NCBI GenBank assembly: GCA_036005845.1
Contig: DASYQD010000029.1
Span: 1-64,000, forward strand
DNA: 64,000 nucleotides
Reading direction: 5' to 3'
DNA from: DASYQD01 sp036005845
Lineage (GTDB): Bacteria; Acidobacteriota; Thermoanaerobaculia; Multivoradales; JAIOJS01
Translations under genes and position numbers: made by a program
In this document: piece after piece, positions 52,544-62,193 of the stretch
Layout of the letters: the number at the start of each line of letters is the position of its first letter
Position numbering within the stretch: position 1 is the stretch's first letter
The notes under the pieces: model-generated
Databases searched by the model: none
Seen by the model: only the letters and a program-made list of their open reading frames with translations
Told to the model about the DNA's origin: nothing

Positions 52544-53602
52544 ATGAGGACTTCCCCGGCCACCGCGACGCCTGCTCGCTGCTGCTCGCGACCGCTCGCG
52601 GGCCTCGTCGGCGTTCTTCTCGCGGCGAGCTTCGCGCTCTCGTCGGCCGGCTGCGTCGACCTGGCGCAAGCGGCCGGCGACCCCGGCAAGCCGCACGTCG
52701 GCATCGTCTTCGACAGCGGCGGCAAGGACGACCGTTCGTTCAACGCGGCGGCGTTCCGCGGCGTCACCCGTGCCGCGAAGGACTTCCCGATCGTGCTGCG
52801 CGACGCCGAGCCGGGCGACCCGGCGTCGCTCGAGCCGGCGATGCGGGCGTTTGCCGAGGTGCACTACGACCTCGTCATCGGCATCGGCTTCGCGCAGACG
52901 CCGATCGTCGAGTCGGTGGCGAAGGACTACCCGAACGTGCGCTTCGCCATCGTCGACGGCGTCTCGCAGCTCCCCAACGTCGCCTCGCTCATCTTCAAGG
53001 AGCACGAGGGGAGCTACCTCGTCGGCATGATCGCGGCGCGCAAGTCGCAGACCGGCATCCTCGGCTTCGTCGGTGGCATGGACGTGCCGCTCATCCACAA
53101 GTTCGAGACCGGGTACGAAGAGGGGGCGCGTGCCGCCAACCCCAAGGTCAAGGTGATCCAGAACTACGTCGGCGTCACCGAGTCGGCGTGGAACAACCCC
53201 GGCAAGGGCAAGGAGCTGGCGCTGGCGCAGTACGGCAAGGGTGCGGACGTCGTCTTCGCCGCCGCCGGCAACTCGGGCCTCGGCGTCTTCGACGCCGCCG
53301 AGCAGTCGGACAAGTTCGTCATCGGCGTCGACTCCAACCAGAACTGGGTGAAGCCCGGGCACGTGCTCACCAGCATGGTGAAAAGGGTCGACAATGCCGT
53401 CTACCAGATCATCGGCGACCTCGTGGCGGGCAAGTTCCAGGGCGGCATCCACGTCTACGGCCTCGAGGACGGCGGCATCGGCTACGCCATGGACCAGTAC
53501 AACGCGAAGCTGGTGCCGCCACAGGTGCTCGCCGAAGTCGAGGCGGCGAAGCAGCGCATCATCCGCGGCGAGATCAAGGTGACGGACGCGATGGCGCAGT
53601 AG
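52544..53602 (+). CDS. BMP-family ABC transporter substrate-binding lipoprotein
   Basis: A 352-residue lipoprotein (lipobox LSSAGC) of the Bmp/PnrA family: KPHVGIVFDSGGKDDRSFNAAAFRGVTRAAKDF, GIGFAQTPIVESVAKDYPNVRFAIVDG, FKEHEGSYLVGMIAARKS, GFVGGMDVPLIHKFETGYEEGARAANP, VIGVDSNQNW and TSMVKRVDNAVYQII. Members bind purine nucleosides and sometimes related ligands. It is followed by the matching ATPase and two permeases, so the transporter is complete. Confidence 0.95.
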   Translation: MRTSPATATPARCCSRPLAGLVGVLLAASFALSSAGCVDLAQAAGDPGKPHVGIVFDSGGKDDRSFNAAAFRGVTRAAKDFPIVLRDAEPGDPASLEPAMRAFAEVHYDLVIGIGFAQTPIVESVAKDYPNVRFAIVDGVSQLPNVASLIFKEHEGSYLVGMIAARKSQTGILGFVGGMDVPLIHKFETGYEEGARAANPKVKVIQNYVGVTESAWNNPGKGKELALAQYGKGADVVFAAAGNSGLGVFDAAEQSDKFVIGVDSNQNWVKPGHVLTSMVKRVDNAVYQIIGDLVAGKFQGGIHVYGLEDGGIGYAMDQYNAKLVPPQVLAEVEAAKQRIIRGEIKVTDAMAQ

Positions 53603-53611
53603 CGGCCGCCC

Positions 53612-55129
53612 ATGCTCGAGCTGCGCAACATCACCAAGCGCTTCGGCAACGTGCTCGCCAACGACAGCGTGTCGGTGCGAGTCGAGCCCGGCACCATCCA
53701 CGCCATCGTCGGCGAGAACGGCGCCGGCAAGTCGACGGCGATGAAGATCGCCTACGGCTTCTACACCGCCGACTCCGGGGAGATCCTCGTCGCCGGGCAG
53801 CCGCGGCAGATCGACTCGCCGCACGACGCCATCGCGCTCGGCATCGGCATGGTGCACCAGCACTTCATGCTCGTCGAGCCGATGACGGTGGCCGAGAACG
53901 TCGTGCTCGGCATCGAGCCGGGCTCGCCCTGGAAGCTCGACATGCCCGGCGCGGTGGCGAAGATCCGCGCGCTGTCGCAGCAGCTCGGCATGGCGATCGA
54001 TCCGACGGCGAAGATCGAGACCCTCGCCGTCGGCCAGCAACAGCGCGTCGAGCTGCTCAAGGCGCTCTATCGCGAGGCGAAGCTGCTCATCCTCGACGAG
54101 CCCACCGCCGTGCTGAGCCCGCAAGCGGTGGGCGAGCTCTTCACCATCCTGCGGCAGATGCGCGAGCAGGGGAAGACGGTGGTCATCGTCACCCACAAGC
54201 TCTCCGAGGTGCTCGCCATCTCCGACGAGGTGACGGTGATGCGCGACGGCAAGGTAGTGGGCAACCGCAAGACCGCCGAGACCTCGGCCGCCGAGCTGGC
54301 GCGGCTGATGGTGGGGCGGGACGTGCTGCTGCGCGTGGAGAAGCCGCCGGCGAAGCCGATCGGCGCGGTGCTCGCCGTGAGCGGCTTGACGCTCGTCGAC
54401 GAGGACGGCCACCGCCGGCTCGACGACGTCTCCTTCGACGTGCGCGCCGGCGAGATCGTCGGCGTCGCCGGCATCGAGGGCAACGGCCAGACCGAGCTGA
54501 TCGAAGCGCTCGCCGGCCTCGTCGACGCGGGCGAGGTGACCGGCAGCGTCCGCCTGCTCGACCAGGAAGTGGGCAGCCTCGACGCGCGGGCCCGCCGCCA
54601 CCGCGGCATCGCCCACGTGCCCGAGGATCGCCACCGCCGCGGCCTGCTGCTCGACTTCGACCTCGCCGAGAACTGCATCCTGGGCGCCGCCGACCGGCCG
54701 CCGGTAGCCGTCGGGCCGGCGCGGGCGTGGCTGAGCCGGCCGGCTATCCACGGCCGCTGCACCCGCATCCTCAACGAGCACGACGTGCGGCCGCCCGACC
54801 GCACGCTGCCGGCGCGCTCCCTCTCCGGCGGCAACCAGCAGAAGCTGGTGATGGGGCGCGAGCTCACCGACGGGCCGAAACTCTTGTTGGTGGCACAGCC
54901 GACGCGCGGCGTCGACATCGGCGGCATCGAGTTCATCCACCGGCGCCTCGTCGAGATGCGCGACAAGGGATGCGCCATCCTGCTGGTGTCGTCGGAGCTC
55001 GAAGAGGTGACGGCGCTCGCCGACCGGCTGCTGGTGATTCGCGACGGCAAGATCGTGGGCGAGGTCGACCCGGCGCAGACAAGCAACGAGCAGATCGGCT
55101 TGATGATGACCGGAGGCGCCGCCGCGTGA
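53612..55129 (+). CDS. Nucleoside-type ABC importer ATPase (two domains)
   Basis: A 505-residue protein with two fused ATPase domains like YufO/NupO and sugar RbsA-type ATPases. The N-terminal domain has the Walker A VGENGAGKST, Q-loop HQHFMLVEPMTV, and Walker B LLILDEPTAVL. The C-terminal domain has the degenerate VAGIEGNGQTELIEAL, signature LSGGNQQKLVMGREL and LLVAQPTRGVD. It powers the importer. It starts 9 nt after the binding-protein stop and overlaps the first permease (GTGA). Confidence 0.95.
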   Translation: MLELRNITKRFGNVLANDSVSVRVEPGTIHAIVGENGAGKSTAMKIAYGFYTADSGEILVAGQPRQIDSPHDAIALGIGMVHQHFMLVEPMTVAENVVLGIEPGSPWKLDMPGAVAKIRALSQQLGMAIDPTAKIETLAVGQQQRVELLKALYREAKLLILDEPTAVLSPQAVGELFTILRQMREQGKTVVIVTHKLSEVLAISDEVTVMRDGKVVGNRKTAETSAAELARLMVGRDVLLRVEKPPAKPIGAVLAVSGLTLVDEDGHRRLDDVSFDVRAGEIVGVAGIEGNGQTELIEALAGLVDAGEVTGSVRLLDQEVGSLDARARRHRGIAHVPEDRHRRGLLLDFDLAENCILGAADRPPVAVGPARAWLSRPAIHGRCTRILNEHDVRPPDRTLPARSLSGGNQQKLVMGRELTDGPKLLLVAQPTRGVDIGGIEFIHRRLVEMRDKGCAILLVSSELEEVTALADRLLVIRDGKIVGEVDPAQTSNEQIGLMMTGGAAA

Positions 55130-56186
55130 ACTTGAAGAAATCGCTACGCGAGCTGACGTTCCCGCTCGCCGCGGTGGCGGCGGCGTTCGTCGTCGGCGGG
55201 CTGCTCGTGCTGGCGGTGGGCGATCACCCGCTGCTCACCTACGAGCTGCTGATCGGCAGCGCGCTCACCTGGCCCGACGGCATCGGCTACACGATCTTCT
55301 ACGCCACGCCGCTCATCTTCACCGGCCTCGCCGTGGCGGTGGCCTTCCGCTGCGGCCTGCTCAACATCGGTGCCGAGGGGCAGCTCACGATCGCCGCCTT
55401 CGCCACCGCCTGGGTGGGCATCGAGCTGGCGCACCTGCCCGCCGTGCTGCTGCTGCCGCTCTGCTTCGCAACCGCCATCGTCGCCGGCGGCGCCTGGGGC
55501 GCCATCCCCGGCGTGCTCAAGGCGCGCTTCGGGGCGCACGAGGTGATCACCACGATCATGCTCAACTTCGTGGCGGTGGCGCTGGCGAGCTACGTCACGC
55601 AGTACCACTACAAGCCGGTGGGCGATCCGATCCTCGAGACGGTGCCCATCGGCGCCGGCGGCCACATCCCGCGCCTCGGCACCTTCGTGCCTGGCTTCCC
55701 CGAGCGCATCCCGGCGAGCATCGCGTTCCTCGTCGCGCTCGTCGTCTGCGTGCTCGTCTACCTCTTCCTCTGGCGCACGCGCTGGGGCTTCGAGATCCGC
55801 GCCACCGGCGCCAGCCCGCCGGCGGCGCAGTACGGCGGCATCAAGATCGGCCGGCAGGTGGTGCTGGCGATGGCGATCTCGGGCGCGCTCGCCGGCATGG
55901 TGGCGATCAACGAAGTGCTCGGCTACCGCTACCGCTACTACGACAGCTTCTCGGCCGGCTACGGCTTCACCGGCATCGCGGTGGCGCTGCTCGGGCGCAA
56001 CCATCCGCTGGGCGTCGTGATCGCGTCGCTGCTCTTCGGCGCGCTGCTGCGCGGCGGGCTCTTCGTCGACATCTTCACCCAGCACGTGTCGAAGGACCTG
56101 GTGATGGTGCTGCAGGGGCTCATCATCTTGTTCGTCGCCGCCGAGGCGCTCTTCCGCGACCGCTTCGCGGCGCGCAGGGCGAAAGC

Positions 56187-56190
<4 letters not shown>
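55126..56190 (+). CDS. Nucleoside-type ABC importer permease 1
   Basis: A 354-residue membrane protein with about nine helices (BPD_transp_2 / YufP-like): ATPLIFTGLAVAVAFRCGLLNIGAEGQLTIAAF, GAWGAIPGVLKARFGAHEVITTIMLNFVAV and YGGIKIGRQVVLAMAISGALAGMVAINEVLGYRYRYYD. GTG 55126 overlaps the ATPase stop and its own stop overlaps the next permease, both as GTGA. Confidence 0.95.
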
Positions 56191-57056
<866 letters not shown>

Positions 57057-57195
57057 ACGCCGCGGCTGGTCGCGGCGGGCCCGCGCGGCGAGGTGGCGGC
57101 CTCCACCGGGTTCGGGCTACGATGCGGCCTCGCCGGGCGCCTGCCGCGGCATCCGATTCCATCCCCTAAGAGCAGCACTCCGCAGAGGAGCGTTC

Positions 57196-58302
57196 ATGGA
57201 AGAGCTGATCTTTCGCGAGATCGCGGACGAGTACGGCCCCGAGAAGGTGGTCTACGTCTACGAGCCGCGCTGCGGCCTGCGCGGCATCGTCGTCATCGAC
57301 AACACCGCCGCCGGTCCCGCCATCGGCGGCATCCGCATGGCGGCCGACATCACCACCTCGGAGGTTTTCCGCCTCGCCCGCGCGATGACGTGGAAGAACG
57401 CGCTGGCGGGCCTGCCGCACGGCGGCGGCAAGTCGGGCATCCTCGCCGACCCGAGCGTACCCAACAAAGAGGCGCTCATCCGCCAGTTCGCGCGCGGCAT
57501 CGAGGCGCTCGTCGGCTACATCCCCGGCCCCGACATCGGCACCGACGAAGTGGCCATGGCCTGGGTGCGCGACGAGATCGGCCGCTCGGTCGGGCTGTCG
57601 AAAGTGCTCGGCGGTATCCCGCTCGACCAAGTCGGCGCCACGGGATTCGGCCTGGCAGTTTGCGCCGAAGTCGCGCAGGACTTTTGCGGCTTGCGGCTCG
57701 ATGGCGCGAGAGTCGTCGTCCAGGGCTACGGCAACGTCGGCAGCCACACCGCGCGCTACCTCGTCGAGCGCGGCGCCGTGCTCGTGGGGGCGTCAGACAT
57801 CGACGGCACCGTCTTCGACCCCGACGGCCTCGACGTCGAGGAGCTCTGGGTCGTCAAGCAAGAGACCCACCGCGTCACCGACTACCCGCGCGGCCAGAAA
57901 CTGCCGCGCGAGGCGTTCGTCGACGTGCCGTGCGACATCCTCGTGCCTGCGGCGCGACCGGATGCGTTGGACGAGAACAACGTGCGGCGGTTGACCTGCA
58001 AGATGGTGCTACAGGGAGCGAACATCGCGGTGACGCCGGCGGCCGACCGCGTGCTGCACGAGCGCGGCATCCTATCGGTGCCGGATTTCGTGGCCAACGC
58101 CGGCGGGGTCATCTGCGCCTCAGTCGAGTACCACGGCGGAACGCAGCGCCGCGCCTTCGAAGCCATCGACGAGAAGATCCGCGAGAACACCCGCGCGGTG
58201 CTCGAACGCGCGCGGGCGAGGCAGCGGCGACCAGCCGAGGCGGCGCTGGAGCTCGCCAAGCAGCGCGTGGGCGAAGCGATGGCCTACCGACGCGCGGGCT
58301 GA
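57196..58302 (+). CDS. Glu/Leu/Phe/Val dehydrogenase
   Basis: A 368-residue NAD(P)-dependent amino-acid dehydrogenase. The N-terminal dimerisation domain has GGIRMAADITTSEVFRLARAMTWKNALAGLPHGGGKSGILADPS with the catalytic Lys. The coenzyme domain has VVQGYGNVGSHTARYLVERGA and the end has LQGANIAVTPAADRVLHERGILSVPDFVANAGGV. The substrate could be glutamate, leucine or another amino acid; the short length is nearer to leucine- or Glu-type enzymes without extra domains. The start has GAGGAG upstream. It is the second dehydrogenase of this kind in 11 kb, on the other side of the transporter from NAD-GDH. Confidence 0.93.
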   Translation: MEELIFREIADEYGPEKVVYVYEPRCGLRGIVVIDNTAAGPAIGGIRMAADITTSEVFRLARAMTWKNALAGLPHGGGKSGILADPSVPNKEALIRQFARGIEALVGYIPGPDIGTDEVAMAWVRDEIGRSVGLSKVLGGIPLDQVGATGFGLAVCAEVAQDFCGLRLDGARVVVQGYGNVGSHTARYLVERGAVLVGASDIDGTVFDPDGLDVEELWVVKQETHRVTDYPRGQKLPREAFVDVPCDILVPAARPDALDENNVRRLTCKMVLQGANIAVTPAADRVLHERGILSVPDFVANAGGVICASVEYHGGTQRRAFEAIDEKIRENTRAVLERARARQRRPAEAALELAKQRVGEAMAYRRAG

Positions 58303-58481
58303 TCCGCGACTAAACAAGCGCGGATCTCGTCCAATAGCTTCCAGCCATCGACCCAATCGCCGCGTCGGGCCTGCTCCAAGGACTCGAGGAGAAACACCTT
58401 CTCCTCCCCCGTCACCTCGAACTCGCCTCTCTCCAAGCGGCCGCCGCCTCCGCCTGGCTCATTACTGGTTACCCCATGCAT
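58284..58481 (-). CDS. Small charged protein next to the DUF4238 gene
   Basis: A 65-residue open frame overlapping the end of the dehydrogenase by 19 nt and the end of the DUF4238 gene by 20 nt. The second half (EEKVFLLESLEQARRGDWVDGWKLLDEIRACL) is a helical, Glu/Arg-rich stretch that looks like the C-terminus of small antitoxin-type proteins, but I cannot assign a family. The first half has a Gly run and may be non-native; translation could start later. Base composition is intermediate between the island and the host. Confidence 0.45.
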   Translation of the reverse strand: MHGVTSNEPGGGGGRLERGEFEVTGEEKVFLLESLEQARRGDWVDGWKLLDEIRACLVADQPARR

Positions 58482-59433
58482 TGACCTCCCACAATTCGCG
58501 CTCTGCGGAGCGATGGATCAGCCGGTTGTAACTAGATGTCTCGGCCATCAAGGCTGTTCTCTGGCGAAATTCCTTGGTGCTTTGCCAGAATTCTAGGGTC
58601 CGTCGGTCGCTGAAAATAATTTCCCTGAAAGTATTTCCAATTGTTCGGCGCCTGAACTCCGCAAGCTTACCCCTCTTTATTCCGTTCTTGGTCTGCCACT
58701 GAGACTCGGGCGCTGCTCGGCCGCGATGAATCTCCAAGAGCAGGCGTGGCGACAGGGCCCACATCACGCTATTGGGCAGGATTAGAACGGGGGAGTCGGT
58801 AAGCGGAAACGTATCTGACTCGGTACGGTAGAGGACCCAGTGAGAGAGCGCCAGAGGGGCGATCGCCTCAGCGAGGCAATCAATATTCGACAGTGCCCAC
58901 TTCAGCAGCATGAAAAACTCGAACTTCTTGACTCCTAGCGTGCCATACCACTCGACCAGGGAATTCATGATCCCGTGGCTGCGCAGCGCTTGGAGGTGAA
59001 CTAGACAGGCGATCATCCCTTTTTCCATCGGCGAACCGAGGGTTCCGCGAGCGATGACCGTCCGGAGGTGGTCGTAATGTTCCATCCCTTCAAGGGCGGT
59101 GAGGATCTGCTCAAAATTGATGAAGACCGGGTAGTGCGCACTCTCGTGCGCCTGCCTATCTGATTGGAATCGGTCGGGGTAGTGGCGCTTAACAAACGCC
59201 TCAGCATCGTCGCGTGATAGTTCGGCTGGACCGAAGTCCTTCTCGTAATGGACGTTGGCGACTGTGGTCGGAAAGATTCGGTCGCCCTTGACGTTCAGCG
59301 AATAGACTACCTGGTCCCGCGCAGCGGGCAGTGGTGTCGTGCCTGCAACCGCGGCTGCGTAGTAGTCGGGGTTCCAGTATGCGGTCCAGAAGCACGGGTT
59401 GTAATGATTACGGGTGACCCATTGGCTTTCCAC
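58462..59433 (-). CDS. DUF4238-family protein
   Basis: A 323-residue soluble protein. The start NHYNPCFWTAYW fits the HYxPxFxL-type motif that opens DUF4238 proteins, and the middle carries FINFEQILTALEG and WVLYRTESDTFPLTDSPVLILP, also typical of that family. The biochemical role is unknown. The gene is strikingly lower in GC than everything around it (many A/T third positions), so it is probably acquired by transfer. It starts at GTG 59433. It overlaps the small charged ORF downstream on the same strand. Confidence 0.78.
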   Translation of the reverse strand: MESQWVTRNHYNPCFWTAYWNPDYYAAAVAGTTPLPAARDQVVYSLNVKGDRIFPTTVANVHYEKDFGPAELSRDDAEAFVKRHYPDRFQSDRQAHESAHYPVFINFEQILTALEGMEHYDHLRTVIARGTLGSPMEKGMIACLVHLQALRSHGIMNSLVEWYGTLGVKKFEFFMLLKWALSNIDCLAEAIAPLALSHWVLYRTESDTFPLTDSPVLILPNSVMWALSPRLLLEIHRGRAAPESQWQTKNGIKRGKLAEFRRRTIGNTFREIIFSDRRTLEFWQSTKEFRQRTALMAETSSYNRLIHRSAERELWEVNAWGNQ

Positions 59434-59560
59434 AAAACCTCACGCACCTCGTGCGCTCTTACGGCGTCATGCCTTGAACCAGCCTGCAGACTCCGGGGCG
59501 GGGTCTCGACTCAGCTTCCCGATGCGCGACCCTGCTGACGGGTCGCAGCTATCAACAATC

Positions 59561-59577
59561 GATCGCATCGTGCGATC
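59561..59577 (-). terminator. Hairpin at the end of the DUF1684 gene
   Basis: A perfect 7-bp stem GATCGCA / TGCGATC with loop TCG, overlapping the first base of the stop. On the minus strand it is followed by GATTGTTGAT, a weak T-rich tract. A second stem, GCGACCC / GGGTCGC, is at 59526-59546. Confidence 0.5.
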
Positions 59578-60566
59578 TAGCCGGCCGGATGGTGATACCC
59601 ACTCCACAACTTCTCCCCCGCCTCGATCGGGAACGGCATCTTGTTCCCCTTCGGCGGGAGCGGGCACGTTGCGTAGGGGGTGAACACGCAGGGCGGGTTA
59701 TAGGCCTGGTTGAAGTCGATGGTCACGGTGTGCTCGCCGGGCTTGGGCGGGGCGGCGTAGACGAACCTTCCTCCGCCATAGGTGCCCTTGCCGTTGGTCT
59801 GGTCGCCGAAGACGAGGAAGAGGCGGCCGTCGCCTTCGTCGATCGCCTGTAAGCGCACGTTGTGGCCGTCGCGGCTGAAGAGGACGTCGCCGGGTGAGTC
59901 GGTCTCCTCGGTCGCGCCGAGGATGTTGGGCACCGGGATCTTGGTGCCCTTGGGCGCCGGCTCGAAGTTGGCGGTGACCACCCAGTCGCCGCGGTTCGGG
60001 TAGTAGTCGAGGCCCTTGAACCCCGTGCGCACGGGGTTCTCGCTGTCCTTCATGCGCACCGCCCAGCGGTCGCCGCGTTGGATGACGTAGAACTCGATCG
60101 TGCCGAACGAGACCACGGTGGGGTCGCCCTTGGCGTCGCTCAGCAGCTTGGTCGGTTTCGTCACTGGCTGCTTGTCGATGGTGAGCGGCGAGCCGGCTGC
60201 CGGCGTGAGCGTCAGCTCTTCGCCGTGCCGCGAAATGGTGCCGAGGTTCGCCGGCGCCTTGGCCGGGAAGTGCACGTCGGCCTCGGCGGCGCTGCCGAGC
60301 GTGTTGTCGCCTTCGTCGAGCCACTCGAGGCCGACGAGGGTCAGCCAGCCGTCGGGCGAGGTCAGGCGCTCGATGCGGCCCTTGCGCCATTCGTCGAGCG
60401 CGGCCTGCTGCTGCGCGTTCATCGGCTGCTCCTGCTGCGCGGCGGCGGTGGTGGCGACTGGCGCCGGCGTCGGCGTCGCGGCTTCGTCGGAGCGGCCCGG
60501 CGCGCATGCCGCTGCTGCGGCGAGCACGCTCGTCAACACGATCGCGGTGGCGAAGCGTCCGTTCAT
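59577..60566 (-). CDS. DUF1684 lipoprotein
   Basis: A 329-residue protein with a lipoprotein signal (lipobox-like AAAAAC near residue 21), an Ala/Pro/Thr tether, and the DUF1684 domain: WRKGRIERLTSPDGWLTLVGLEWLDEGDNTLGS near the start, and PYATCPLPPKGNKMPFPIEAGEKLW at the end with the family's Cys and Pro pattern. The function is unknown. ATG 60566 overlaps the yhbY stop (ATGA), so it is second in that unit. Confidence 0.88.
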   Translation of the reverse strand: MNGRFATAIVLTSVLAAAAACAPGRSDEAATPTPAPVATTAAAQQEQPMNAQQQAALDEWRKGRIERLTSPDGWLTLVGLEWLDEGDNTLGSAAEADVHFPAKAPANLGTISRHGEELTLTPAAGSPLTIDKQPVTKPTKLLSDAKGDPTVVSFGTIEFYVIQRGDRWAVRMKDSENPVRTGFKGLDYYPNRGDWVVTANFEPAPKGTKIPVPNILGATEETDSPGDVLFSRDGHNVRLQAIDEGDGRLFLVFGDQTNGKGTYGGGRFVYAAPPKPGEHTVTIDFNQAYNPPCVFTPYATCPLPPKGNKMPFPIEAGEKLWSGYHHPAG

Positions 60567-60874
60567 CCGCGCTCCTCCGCTTGGTCTTCGTTCTCGTTCT
60601 CGTCCGCCTCGCGATAGAGGATGGCGACGGCGCCCACGGTTCCGACGATCACGCAGTCGAGCCGCGCCATCATGTCCGCGAGCTGCGCTGCGCGTTCCTC
60701 GCGCTCGCCGCGCAGACGGATCTTCACCAGCTCGTGCGCAACGAGGGCGCGGTCGAGCTCCGCCACGAAGGCATCGGTGACGCCGCCGCGGCCGACCTGC
60801 ACCAGCGGCGCGAGCGGGTGGGCGCGCGCCCGCAGCTCGCGGCGTTGCGAGGCGGTGAGCTGAGGCGCGGACAT
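60563..60874 (-). CDS. yhbY: YhbY/CRM-domain RNA-binding protein
   Basis: A 103-residue protein with the CRM fold of YhbY: LTASQRRELRARAHPLAPLVQVGRGGVTDAFVAELDRALVAHELVKIRLRG, and the end GTVGAVAILYRE. YhbY binds the precursor of the large ribosomal subunit. The last ten residues form a Glu/Asp-rich tail. It is the first gene of a two-gene unit with the DUF1684 lipoprotein. Confidence 0.92.
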   Translation of the reverse strand: MSAPQLTASQRRELRARAHPLAPLVQVGRGGVTDAFVAELDRALVAHELVKIRLRGEREERAAQLADMMARLDCVIVGTVGAVAILYREADENENEDQAEERG

Positions 60875-60963
60875 GCGCGAAACTCTACCAGCCGTCTTCG
60901 CGCCAGCTTCCCGCGCGGAGTGCTCGCGCATCGCTACCGCGGTGCGCCAGCGGCGCGCTGCTG

Positions 60964-61500
60964 TTACGTCTGCGTTCGTCGCTGCACGACGACGCCGATC
61001 ACCCACAGCACGATGAGCAGCGGCAGGCCCCACGGCGGCTTGGCCGCGATCGCCTGGGCGAGCATGGTCGCGCCGGCGCCGGCGGTGAGCACGACGAGCG
61101 CGAGAGAGAAGAGGCCGAGCGCGACGAAGGCCATGAGCAGGCCGCCGGCGGCCACGACGAGGAGGTGCCACGGCCCGAGCTCTATGCCGGTGAGCGGCAG
61201 CAGGTAGGTGACGAGCACGACGCCGAGGAAGAAGCCAGCGAGCGCCACCGCCACCTTCTGCACCACGACGGCGAGGATCATGCCGATGACGCCCACCGCC
61301 ACGGCGATGACGAAGGCCGCGTTGTGCGGCAGGCCGCTGCCCCAGCGCTCCATCGCCTGGTAGCCGGCGATGAAGCCGAGCAGGCCAACGGCGAGCCAGA
61401 AGACACGGCGGCCGGCGACGAGAAGCGCGATGCCGGCGACGGCGAGGAAGAGGCGGCTGGGCGTCCCGACGAAGGGGAGCATCGCGTGCACGTCGTGCAT
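60964..61500 (-). CDS. Polytopic membrane protein, DUF4203-like
   Basis: A 178-residue protein made almost entirely of membrane helices (about six), with small-residue-rich segments such as VGLLGFIAGYQAMERWG, and a short basic tail (QRRTQT). Layout and composition resemble DUF4203/TMEM198-type proteins. The function is unknown. ATG 61500 is used; an internal ATG at 61482 is possible. Confidence 0.6.
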   Translation of the reverse strand: MHDVHAMLPFVGTPSRLFLAVAGIALLVAGRRVFWLAVGLLGFIAGYQAMERWGSGLPHNAAFVIAVAVGVIGMILAVVVQKVAVALAGFFLGVVLVTYLLPLTGIELGPWHLLVVAAGGLLMAFVALGLFSLALVVLTAGAGATMLAQAIAAKPPWGLPLLIVLWVIGVVVQRRTQT

Positions 61501-61596
61501 GGGCGCAGCCTACCGCGACCGGGATGGGTGTGCGCGCGGCGCCACGAGCTCGGCCGCTCAGGCGCCGCGCGCCTCGCCGCGCGCGCGGCGGCAGGG

Positions 61597-62148
61597 TTAC
61601 TTGGCCTGCTTGCCCATCGGCCAAGCCATGAAATATCCGTCGAGCCAGACCAGGTCGTGATTGGCGTCCGCGCGGTCGAATTCGCCGACGGCGTATTCCT
61701 CGCCGTCGAAGCGGCCGTCGGCGCCGGCGCTGCGCACGCCGAGCACGTAGTGGGCGTGCGTCTTGACGTTGGCGCGGTCGACGCAGATCTCCAGCGGGTG
61801 GCCCCAGGCGTCGGTGCGCGGCAGCTCGGCGAGGTACTTCGGTACCAGCAACTGGCGCACTTCGTCGTAGCTCGCCATCGGGCAGCGGCTCCAGCGCACG
61901 GTATTCGAGTCGGTCTCGGTGTTGACCTCACCCTGGGGCTTGAGCTCCGCCTCGGGTGCGGTGCCGCGCTCGCTCGCGGCCCAGTGATAGAGGGCGGTGC
62001 CGACCTCGCGCAGCGTGGTGGCAGTGGCCTTCGAGGCGGCAGTGGCCGGGTCGGGCGTCTCGGCGGCGTGGGCACGGGCGGCGTAGGCGGCGAGGGTGAG
62101 GCTTAGCAATCCGCAGGCGAGCGAGGAGCGGAAGGCGGGGCGTGGCAC
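61597..62148 (-). CDS. Secreted protein with GspG-like C-terminal domain
   Basis: A 183-residue exported protein with a signal peptide (ACGLLSLTLAAYAARAHA). The body TTLREVGTALYHWAASE, YLAELPRTDAWGHPLEICVDR, YVLGVRSAGADGRFDGEEYAVGEFD resembles the globular part of type II pseudopilin GspG (Trp-Gly and Ser-x-Gly-xx-Gly signatures). It lacks the prepilin cleavage and methylation site and the long hydrophobic spine, so it is not a pilin. The role is unknown. Confidence 0.65.
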   Translation of the reverse strand: MPRPAFRSSLACGLLSLTLAAYAARAHAAETPDPATAASKATATTLREVGTALYHWAASERGTAPEAELKPQGEVNTETDSNTVRWSRCPMASYDEVRQLLVPKYLAELPRTDAWGHPLEICVDRANVKTHAHYVLGVRSAGADGRFDGEEYAVGEFDRADANHDLVWLDGYFMAWPMGKQAK

Positions 62149-62193
62149 CGGCGTGTCTCCTTCTTTCAGCGTTGGGTGAGTGGTGCGTGCCGC

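Noticed and set aside
58462..59433. Calling the DUF4238 pair a proven toxin-antitoxin system
   Set aside because: No toxin motif is visible, and the small ORF has only a vague resemblance to antitoxin tails.
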